Positions 46,112 to 55,900 of a DNA stretch of 64,000 nt are shown in pieces (position 1 is the first letter of the stretch; the number at the start of each line of letters is the position of its first letter). The position numbers and the translations under genes are program-made. The stretch spans positions 35,301,993 to 35,365,992 of the forward strand of contig OU744448.1 of assembly GCA_916610825.1 (NCBI GenBank), written 5' to 3'. The notes beneath the pieces were generated by a model. That model saw only the letters and a list, made by a program, of their open reading frames with translations. It was not told the DNA's origin and did no database searches. The DNA comes from Haliclystus octoradiatus (Eukaryota > Cnidaria > Staurozoa > Stauromedusae > Haliclystidae).

Positions 46112-46644
46112 AAGAGTCGATATAAAAATTTTAGTATTTTAATTAGAACGTAGGTCTAGGTATTGTAAATTTTATTCACCTAAATAAAAATATTGCAGCT
46201 ATTTAATGATTGTTTTGATATGCAGCAAATTAATAAGGGATTAAACCAAATGAATGTCTTTTCCTTCAAGTCATAACAAACGGTAGGCCTACAGGTGTTA
46301 TCTTTACTTAGCTTTTATAGTTGGATAGTGGCACAATATATACTGTATACTTCCTATTCGTGTAACTTCCATGTAGTATAGACTATTTGTTCCATCTATG
46401 AGCTAGAAAATAATTAGTTTTCCCAAGATCATATCTGTATCTTTACTTAGCTTTTATAGTTGGATAGTGGCACAATATATACTGTATACTTCCTATCCGT
46501 GTAACTTCCATGTAGTATAGACTATTTGTTTCATCTGTGAGCTAGAAAATAATTAGTTTTCCCAAGATCATATCTGTTTCATAGTCAATCAATGTGTTTA
46601 GTTGGCGTTGTGAATGATGTGTTTGATCTGCACTACAATGTTAA
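46112..46644. other. 3' flanks of torsin (+) and GTF2E2 (-), with a 139 bp tandem duplication
   Basis: Two consecutive copies, 46300-46438 and 46439-46577, differ at only a few positions (for example CCTATTCG versus CCTATCCG). They contain ATATATACTGTATAC. This is the convergent 3' region of both genes, with no gene seen. Confidence 0.75.
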
Positions 46645-47532
46645 CTATTTCTTGCCGCCCTCGGCAAAATAATCTTTCAAAACACCTCCACCCAGATGAG
46701 TGTTGAGAACTTTGAACTGTCTTTTATTCTTATTAGTCTTCTTTCTTCTTAATTGGGGGTTAGGTGAACCGGATGGAATTCCTTGCATTGCGGTCAATCC
46801 AACCTTATCTAGATATTTTTCAACATCAGCTTCGCCTATTCCCTCTACAGCTACACTCCGCCAATGCTTCTGAAATTCTTCATCGACATGCAACGAAAAC
46901 TGTGCGTCGTGATAAAACAAAATGGCTTTCTTGTCAGCTGGTCTTGTTACAAATAATACTTTATCAGAAATTGATCTTACAATGTCGTCTGCTTCTGGCA
47001 AACTCTCCCTGATGTCATCAAGAAGAATTCCTCCAAGGCCATTGGTGGCATGTTTTTCGAGTACTTTAACAAGTGATTTTCTGCTTTGGAGTGGATACAT
47101 TGGTTTGAAACTGTACCGTCCATCTTGAAATGTCAATTTGGAATTATTTCTTAGGGCCTCTTTAGAAAGCCATTCTTTGTCTTTTTCACTTATATCTGTG
47201 TTATGAGTTGCATCTAAAATCTCTTCAAGACTAAGACTATCAAACTTTTTACCCTGGTATCTACTTTTCATAATATCGACAATTGACGCAAGAATGGAGA
47301 ATTTATTCTTTCGCCTGAATGAAGCTGTTTTATAGTTGAATATAGTTGAAGCTTGTTTTTTACTTTGCTGTAAAAGTTGTGGTGGGAGAGCTTTCTTTCC
47401 TCTTTTAGGAGCTGCTTTGGATGATGTTGAACTATCTTCATTATGTTGTCTCTTCTTTGAACTCTCAACAACAGGATTAGCTATACTTTTCTTTTTAAAC
47501 TTTTTGAATTCTTTCATCAGTTCAGGATCCAT
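46645..47532 (-). CDS. GTF2E2: General transcription factor IIE subunit 2 (TFIIE-beta), intronless
   Basis: Beta subunit of TFIIE, which recruits TFIIH to the RNA polymerase II initiation complex. 295 residues (human 291). It starts MDPELMKEFKKFKKKS. A Ser/Lys-rich N-terminal region follows, then the winged-helix core with SILASIVDIMKSRYQGKKFD and LSLEEILDATHNTDI. Next come FKPMYPLQSRKSLVKVLEKH, GLGGILLDDIRESLPEAD and VDEEFQKHWRSVAVEGIGEA, all close to the human sequence. The C-terminus is basic (LRRKKTNKNKRQFK) and ends HLGGGVLKDYFAEGGKK. It is one uninterrupted exon. It converges on torsin. Confidence 0.95.
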   Translation of the reverse strand: MDPELMKEFKKFKKKSIANPVVESSKKRQHNEDSSTSSKAAPKRGKKALPPQLLQQSKKQASTIFNYKTASFRRKNKFSILASIVDIMKSRYQGKKFDSLSLEEILDATHNTDISEKDKEWLSKEALRNNSKLTFQDGRYSFKPMYPLQSRKSLVKVLEKHATNGLGGILLDDIRESLPEADDIVRSISDKVLFVTRPADKKAILFYHDAQFSLHVDEEFQKHWRSVAVEGIGEADVEKYLDKVGLTAMQGIPSGSPNPQLRRKKTNKNKRQFKVLNTHLGGGVLKDYFAEGGKK

Positions 47533-48148
47533 CTTGAAAAGTCAAAAATCCCATTGCCTCCTTTTGGATCTCTATACTAAGGAAGAGAGGCTAGCTTCCT
47601 AGAATCAGGGTATATAGAGAAACAGCCTAGAATCAGGGTAAGATGAGAAATACCTGTTTAACCATGTTCAATCAACATGAATTTTCACATTATTCTTTAA
47701 CTTTGTCCTTTTCCTTGACAAACTGTGACAAAATTTCAAAAACTTTAGTCTGCGTGCAAGAAACATTTTAGTCAGCACGCATAATTATGGCATTGACCAT
47801 ACATTGACAAAGTCTCACGTAAAATAATAGAAACATCGCGAAATCTTGACAACTTTTATACAGAAAAAGGCTTTTGCCTAATCTTTGTTTCTTCTAAAAG
47901 ATGCCGCCGGGTGTGACGTTCAATTGACGTCATCGCCGTATGTCTAGAGGAAAAACCATGGATGTTTGTTTCGAAAACATCATTGTATTTAACATAAACA
48001 ATTTTATAAATAAAAATGTTAACCTTTAAAATAAGTATCTTCTCACACAATTATATATACAATTTTAAATTATGTTGGGCAAGTCGAAATGAGGTGTATA
48101 AATAAATATTTCTTTATTATTTATTATCGTACAACTTATATATTAAAC
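47533..48148. other. Region between GTF2E2 start and the stop of the next minus-strand gene
   Basis: 616 bp; upstream region of GTF2E2. A perfect-looking CRE-like word TGACGTCA occurs near 47926-47933 (CAATTGACGTCATCG), about 390 bp from the GTF2E2 ATG. No coding exon supported. Confidence 0.45.
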
Positions 48149-48793
48149 TCAGGCGCTGTTCGTGATCACATTTGCTACCTCAGTCTCAGAGTAATTGAAA
48201 CCTTCAGTTTTGAATTGATAACATTGAAATGTTTCATCACAATTACAATTATCAACGAGTGATCGTTCGTCTGTCTTATCTGTACAAACAGTTCGTACAT
48301 TAGGATAACAAAGGTGCTCAACATCGCACGATGATAATAACATATCGACTAGTTCTTGATCCGTTATTCGTCGGCTGTTATTAGCTGTAGTCGTTTCAGA
48401 TGAGGTTTCATTTATACGATGGCTGCAATTCACATCTTTGAAGAATGCATCAATAACTTCAGGGTCATTTAGAGGAAATGTGTGGCCGTCTGTTTTGTTC
48501 TTACTCCAGTATGTAGATGGTGTAGTACTAGAGCCACATAGCATTACATTGGCTGCTTCTGTATCCAAAAGGTTGTCATCGCCAAAGCAATAATTATTAA
48601 TTTCCCTCTTGTCTGTTTTCTTATAACATTCGTTCTCTTTGTCATTCTTTATTTCTGATTTCATCCGTTTGCAGGCTGATCCAAGAACAGCCTCGAGTCT
48701 CATGTCAGGATCTGCTCGCCGTTTGTTTAGCGAGCGGCGAAAAGTGAATGAGTTCAGTAGTCGCGATTTGCTTTTATTTGGATGAGAAGACAT
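48149..48793 (-). CDS. Unrecognised 214-residue intronless protein
   Basis: ATG 48793, TAA-type end at 48149, no family recognised. The N-terminus is basic and Ser/Arg-rich (SFTFRRSLNKRRADPDMRLE) with a second basic patch (CKRMKSEIK), suggesting nuclear location. The middle is polar and probably disordered. Two short acidic-hydrophobic helices of similar form, DPEVIDAFFKDV and DQELVDMLLSSC, could be protein-binding or activation motifs. The C-terminal third is Cys-, Asp- and Asn-rich (CDVEHLC, DNCNCDETFQC) without regular zinc-site spacing. It lies upstream of GTF2E2 on the same strand and divergent from EXOC5. Length and codon use look real; a non-coding explanation is possible but less likely. 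Confidence 0.6.
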   Translation of the reverse strand: MSSHPNKSKSRLLNSFTFRRSLNKRRADPDMRLEAVLGSACKRMKSEIKNDKENECYKKTDKREINNYCFGDDNLLDTEAANVMLCGSSTTPSTYWSKNKTDGHTFPLNDPEVIDAFFKDVNCSHRINETSSETTTANNSRRITDQELVDMLLSSCDVEHLCYPNVRTVCTDKTDERSLVDNCNCDETFQCYQFKTEGFNYSETEVANVITNSA

Positions 48794-49941
48794 TGCGATG
48801 GTTGCGGCTTGGGAGTGAAGCTTGCGATCTCACGTAGATCAATTTCGCATACCAAAAGAATATAATCCCACTGTCACGAAAACCAATAATAATAGTTGGT
48901 TGATTAAAATAATTATCGAATCGTCAGCTATATATGGTGAAATCATGAACCACAAGTAGAAAGCCGACAATTCACTGACAAGAACAAAACTGTCCTATGT
49001 ATGATGGGTGGTTTGAAACTAAGGCATCAATACATCAACAATAATCAATAACCTGACAATAATCTCCAATCATAAAACCACCGGCAGACATCCCAACCAA
49101 TGCACAAGATCAAATCAATTTGCTTCAAAATGTTCAAATAAATCGAAATGAATGATCTCGGGCAAAAGAGAAGATTTGCCATCAGCTTGTGAAAGTGATC
49201 ATTCGATCACAGCTTTTGATTGGTTCACTACATCAACAACGATTCTGATTGGTTAATAACACAGATGAAAACAATCCACTATTCCACTTTCGACATCAGA
49301 TGAGTCACTTCTTCAGATTTTGCGGAGCGAATGAACCAAAGCACGTGTCAGGGTTCCCATTTCATTTGGGGAATGAAGAAACCATCTGATGAGTGGGGAC
49401 ATTTTGGTTTGAGTAAAGATTTTTCTATAAAATGTTTGAGATTTTAAGGAACAGATTGGAAAATTTCCGAAATCAGAAATTGAGCTTGGAAGCATTGAAT
49501 GCTGAATGTCGCCTGATGTCACGACCGCCCTAGCCTGCGTACGTGGTACGCAGGCTACGACCGCCCATGTTCTCTCTAATTTCTGTCTGATTCCACAAAC
49601 GGCCATACTTCAGAGAAACGTGGAAACTTTCACATTAAATCGTTTTAAAAATGTAATTACTAAAACAAACTTGTTTTATTTACTTTTTAAATTATGGTTG
49701 TTTTGTTTTATACGATTTCTCATATAAGAGATATTGCTCTTTTGCAGAAGAGGCCATATCATAATAGTAGCTAAAACTGATTTTCTGTTTGGATCATCAA
49801 CAAGTTCAACAACGCCACAATTGAATTCGATAAGATAATTCAGGAAAGGAGTGGAAGAAGAGAGAAAAACCACTTAGAATGTGACAAGTAAAGGAACATA
49901 TCAGTATCTAATCAATTGATTTGTGAATTTATGCATCGAAA
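48794..49941. other. Divergent region between the 214-residue gene (-) and EXOC5 (+)
   Basis: 1.15 kb. Contains two ATTGG (inverted CCAAT) words close together (near 49217 and 49250) and the minimal 27 bp element at 49531. No exon supported; the open frame at 49313-49606 seems accidental. Confidence 0.45.
49531..49557. mobile_element. 27 bp minimal inverted-repeat element with 9 bp target duplication
   Basis: A 12 bp arm TAGCCTGCGTAC, the spacer GTG, and the exact reverse complement of the arm. CGACCGCCC flanks it at 49522-49530 and 49558-49566 (10 bp if the preceding A is counted, as at 17201). The outer 10-11 bases equal the ends of the 500 bp element at 17211-17711, so this looks like a copy stripped to its ends. 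Confidence 0.65.
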
Positions 49942-52900
49942 ATGTTCAAGGTTGAAAACTTTGAGGTAGGAAAAAGTTGAAAAACGTTAGTTATACATTA
50001 CATATCTATCTTCTTTTAGCCTACTATTCTATATTCATCATCATCATTTATTGAGTATGTAAACCTTATAAGCCATTTCTGGCTTTTTTACAAAGGGCTC
50101 CTCATACAGAATAATACATTTAAATTTTAAAATATACATTAATATAAAGATTAAAAGCTAATTAATTAGAATACATGAATATAATTATCGCTGTGACTAT
50201 TTGACCGGCAGCCGGTCATTTAGCGCCAAGGCTATTTGACCGGCAGTCATCAGCGCATGCGCAAAGATGTATACGTCACACTATCTATGTTCGACTATTC
50301 GCTATGTTCGACTGTTCGCCTGTAACTATTACTAATTTGACCGGCAGTCGCAGCCATTATGGATACCAACGCATGCGTATAATGAACAAACAGTAACTTG
50401 TAAACATTTCGGGATATAAATAATGAAAATAAATGAAAATTTCGGATCGACCAGGACTCGAACCAGCATACCCTGCACTCTAGTCAGACTCAATCCGAAT
50501 GAGCTACGCCAACCGACGAGAACTAGTGAAACAGAAATGGATTTATACTCGACCGAGTGGTTATCACGTGACTTGACCCTAACCCTAACACTAAACGGGT
50601 GGATCACGTGATTGGACCCTAAACCTAACCCTAATACTGGGACGAGTGAAACACGTGATCGAGTGAATGACGTAATTGACTGTCAGCGCACGCGCAGTTG
50701 AATCCATAATGGCTGCGACTGCCGGTCAAATAGACACTTCGTATAATTATTATTTCGACAGAACCATCTTCTACTGTAACTTCTATATCTGTTGGTAAAA
50801 TTATGTAGTAGTAATAACATAGACGATTGCATATTACAGGAATCTGTTGTAACTCCTCATTTGTGCCTCACTAACATATTTCCCAGTTTACAGAGTATGT
50901 GGCAGAGCCTTGCCAACCTGTGATAATGTTTGGGCAGTTCCATAATCTCGGAACTACAATTCGGGGAGCCTTTTCGCTTTAATTTAAATAATCACGCTAC
51001 TTTTACTGAAAAATCGACGTTCATTTTAAATATCTCAATAAGATCTATCGACTCATCTAATAAAATATGATATATTTATTAAATTGAATCGCCAGTAAAT
51101 AATTTTACACCTGTAGCGGAAATACGCATAGAAGGTCAAATTTCCAATCACAAAGTCATAATCGCAAAACTCTGCGAATTTAGAGGGCATAATCAAACAT
51201 AACAGTAGAAAGTATGAATAGATAGTCTTTCCTATCATGTACTTATTTAATTAAAAACATCTTGAAGAAAAAACATACAAGCAGGTAATGAATGTAACGG
51301 AAATATTTGCGTTGTGTAGCGGAAATTCTTCTCTGAACATACAATGTCACAGAAATATTCATTTTAACAAAATTAATGTTTTAAACTACATCTTCTCAAC
51401 ACATCTAAATAATAAAATGCATCTCGACTATTTACAGTACAACACTTATTACTCAATATTGTTTAAAACCAACGACTTGAGTTGGAAATAACAAATCAGT
51501 CGACTTCATGAAAAATATCTGTTTTAAACCACGCTGGATGACGACGGCCAAAATCTGTCTCTTCTGCCGCGCGCTATTTACCATCTATTGTTATTTACCA
51601 CAGAACAATAAATGCGTTGACACCATGTTTGCACAAATCCATTCAACATTTCCGTATCAAAAGGATCGCTGTTGATGATGATCATTTGCTCCGCCCATTA
51701 ACAATCGCTTAAATTAAAAATTTTAATTTTTGCTGTAACGGAAGTACGGACGGCTGACATATGAAATAAAGCTCTTTAATTTTGTTTTTGTTTGAGTTAT
51801 TGACAAAATGTTTTAGTTTTTGTCGATAATAGTTCTTCTTTCAAGGATCAATAGTTTTTGATTTTTATTCTTATCACTTTGTATGAATTATTTAATATTT
51901 ATGTTTTAATTTTTGTTGATTGTTGTTGATTGTTGATTGTTGATTGTTGATTTCATCGCGTGACAAAGCTATTTTCAGCGCATGCTAGTGTTTCTTCCCA
52001 GATATTTTTATTAAGTATGAGAACAAAATAAAAACTTCATGTTGTGACAATTGAAGCATGTACCAACACATCGATATCAAATTTATTTGGAAAATATTAA
52101 CTTGAAAATGATCAAAAACGGTTCATCTTTTATGGAATTGCCCGTTTTCAGTATACCTCAAGCGGCCTGTGATTGCACCTATTGTGGTTTCTTATTTAAT
52201 TTGTTATGCTCTGTTAAATTTGTAGAGTTTATTTATTTTATGCACAAGGAAGTAGTGCTTTCAATGACCATCGGACGAGATTGCTTCTACCTAAATGTGG
52301 AATTATTTTGTCAGGCCGATAGTGATTTTTTGCTGCAAACGCGCTTACAGTATGAGGAAATGGGCTTTTCATAGAAAGTTTTGCCTACTGGCCTGCATGT
52401 TTTACACCAACCATTGATTGTAAAATACTTTCTGGGGATCGAGAAGCTTCCTGATGGATGGAAAAGATCTGTGCTGTTTCTTTCTTCCTTTGCGTTTGTT
52501 ATTCAATGTTAACTTTATAGATTAAGGAACACTGATATCACCAGCTAGCATACCAGAGAGCGTGTGCTCTGCATCAATAAATACAACATGATCATTGCAA
52601 TCAAGCCATCAGGTCAACCCAGTTTGTGAATAATTATTTTACTAAATACCTCACATTTGTCTTTAAACCCCCTTTCCCATCAGGTAACGCCATAAATTTG
52701 TGGGCATATATTGCAGTGTGACATTCTTATAATGAACTTATAACTGATTTTTCCGTACCCAAGCACAAATTTAATTGAAAAAATAGCATTCAGACTAAAT
52801 TTTTCTTCAAATAAAATGTTTTAATTGTGTTGAATAGAGAGATGTTCTATGGAACTGGACTATTGATTATGAGAGTTAAATTAATTATTAATTATAGATC

Positions 52901-55900
52901 ACACAAAATTATATTAATGCTTCTTGATAAATCAGGGATCTTCGTTATTATTATTATTTCTTCCATTGGTAGGAGCCATTTGACCCTGTTACGTTTGTTG
53001 AGGCAACCAGTAAATGTGATCCAGACAACTTCAACCCCATCGCACTCAAGAAACACTTTGAAAGCACAATCAGTCTTTTGGAGCAGCTAGGCAAGCAAGA
53101 AGAAGGGCGCATTGCTAAACTCGAGAAGGTGTGCGGGGCGCAAGAATCACAACATAAAGGGAATGTGAAAAATGTCAATACTCAATATAAGGTATGTTTA
53201 TAAGCTATGAGATAGATGACTGCAATAGACAGGTGATTTTACACACAAGGCTGATTCAATAGTATGTCGCTATTCAAGGCATTGTTTAAAAATATTCAAA
53301 AGCTGGAGACGAAGATTACGTATTGCATGAATTTGTAGCATCCTGACACACAACTGTATTGCCGTGTAGAAAATGTCATTCTATTTCGGCTGAAAACATT
53401 ATCTTGTATGGGACCTACCAAACGTATTTCTGTTGTCGACAGGAAGCGAGCGATAAATTCCATGACCTGGATGACAGGATTAACTATGTTGCTACCAAAG
53501 TGGTCCATTTGGGCGATCAATTAGAAAGCATCAACACGCCAAGACAGCGTATCCTTGAAGCGCAAACTGTTATGAAATACTTTGAAGAATTTCACTCTGG
53601 CAGAGATTTATCACCCATCTTTCAAGATCCAACTCAGGTATTTGATTAGATTAAAAGTAGATTAAAAGTAGATTAGATTAAAAGTAGCGAGATCTTCTAG
53701 TCATTTGCATTTACGCATGTGCGGCTTCTATCAACAATATTTGTGTGAAAATAAAACTTTTTAATATCTCACCAGGGCTATACATACTGTGTTTCACAGC
53801 ATAGAAACCTATCATTGACATGTTACGGGTTTTGTTGTTGTATACCGCTTTGTTATTAAATTAGACACGTCGTGAAATATTAGCAAACATTCAAGTTGAT
53901 AATACACATTGAAAATATACGAATTATTGACATGTTTGACAATTTATTTTCACTAAAGTAATTATCCAAGCATTTAAAAACCTAAATCTGTACCGATTTC
54001 GACTTCGTAAATTCATGACTTTATATTCATGCACACAAACTATCAACACAATTCCTTCTCCCCGAATGGCTATGCAAAGACAATAATATCATGAAATGTT
54101 GTGTTATTGGCCCCAAAAAACAGGGGCATTAATCTAACCTCTGCTAAAATGATCATTTAAAATGAAGAACAGAGGCCATTTGAAAAGGCCTCATTGCTCG
54201 AAAAATAACATTACTTACTTCTTACATCCATGTTATTGAACAAGTCATATTTAAAACTCGCAATATGATTTTTTACACAATTTTAACATGGGGAATAAAG
54301 TCGTAACATTCCCATTAATTATCGGCGAACTAGAAGTTAGTTATTCTTTTCCTTTTGCAATGGTGGTTTGATTTGTAACATTATAAATGATCATATGAAC
54401 AGAAAGAGAAAAGCATGGGCATTCGAATCCTATAGTCACGCGCTTCATAGATATTCTTAAAAATTAACTGTTCCAGAAATTGTCATAAATCCTTACAGTC
54501 TTTTTATGACCCCGTACTAAAAAGCCATTGAAGAAGTTGAATTGCAAAAATTCAGTTGAAAATGTGGAAATACCTCTAGAATTCCAGAAGGCACAAACTC
54601 CCCATGACATACACTGGATTGTAAATTTAGAATGAAATAAATGACAATATTAAATGTTACTATGACAACAAAGATAATGAATTTATTATACAAGTGTTTT
54701 AATTGGTGCGTTGGGTATCACATAGGCTATATTGTAGAAGTTATGGCCTCATCAAAACGAGAGCGGAACATGATAATGCCAATATTGATGTTTAACGTCT
54801 TTTTTTCTGTCTTTATAACTCTTCTGCAATTTGATGGAATTACATTTTGTTTCGTGTTGACAGATTCACGACGCTGCAGGGATTGTATATCAATTAACAA
54901 TGATGGCGCAAGAATTGCCTGATATAAAGTCAGTATCTTCTAAGCGAGTATGTTTGTAATGTAAATCACAATCGATTTGTGAATAATGTTTGTTGAAATT
55001 ATTGATTTCAGATTTGCTGGAGTGAAAAGAAGGATCATGGGTAATTGTTATTTATCCAATTCAAAGTTGATTATCACCTATTTTTTTTTTATTTTTTATT
55101 TTATTATTTTTTATTTAAGCCACCACCTAAATGATAATGATAATAATAAAAAGTATAAGCCTACAAATTAATGAATTATTAAATAGAAATATACAATTAT
55201 TAATCATTTAATTAATAACATGTTTGGAATATAGTTCTCATAAAACTTTTTGGAGAGCAGGATTTCACTGATCTCCTTCATCTCCTTTAGTTCATAAAAT
55301 ATAAAAGCTGATTGACATAGAAGAGTCTAATATATCACAGGGATGATGGTTAGCCTACGTAGTCTATCTAAATGATTAATTTCAATTTCAGACAAATACA
55401 TTTCTATCGAAGACGACCTCCTTCTGGAATTTAAGCGTGCCTACCAGAAAGGAAACACTGACGGCATGGCCAAGTGTGCAGCAACACTACTTCCTTATAA
55501 GGTAAAATTTGTTGCTATAGTAACTAGTATGAGCACGTATTGATTTGTCATGACTTTTTACAGTAATTACGTTGCTACTGTAGTGCGTTTGTGAATGTCT
55601 TTGTGATAGTGATAATATTTTAATAATTGCATGAGAAAAGAGATTGTGTTCTTTTACAAAATTTCACACTTCATTTAATTTGTTGAATTACCTTTTTTTT
55701 CCTTTCTCATCGGATAAAAAAATCACACTGAAGAATCCAAGGAGGCATATTAAGGTAGAATAATCAACAATACTCTCAAGACTTGATCTCTACACATCTT
55801 GTCTATTTTGCCTTTGGTTTAAACACATTTGCTCATTAAGGTTATCTTGTTCTGTCTATACAATATTCTTCTTTTCTTTTCTTCTTCTTCTCTCAAGACT

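Larger units (their letters stand above)
50197..50731. mobile_element. Inverted-repeat element carrying tRNA-like, telomere-like and CACGTG sequence
   Basis: Perfect 30 bp inverted repeats at 50335-50364 and 50702-50731 (ATTTGACCGGCAGTCGCAGC inward). Two further copies of CTATTTGACCGGCAG lie outside on the left at 50197 and 50232. Between the arms are a tRNA-like stretch (minus strand, A box TAGCTCATTCGG, B box GGTTCGAGTCC, at about 50443-50522), a run of CCCTAA-type repeats (50576-50636), and three CACGTG palindromes. No protein. It lies in EXOC5 intron 1. The class is unclear: a foldback or MITE-like element that captured a Pol III unit. Confidence 0.55.

Noticed and set aside
50443..50522. 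A functional tRNA gene
   Set aside because: A and B boxes fit, but acceptor and T stems do not pair well; kept only as a tRNA-like segment.
52051..52374. 107-codon frame as EXOC5 first exon
   Set aside because: No resemblance to Sec10 N-termini and no phase-0 donor in the right place; the 49942-49965 exon fits better.
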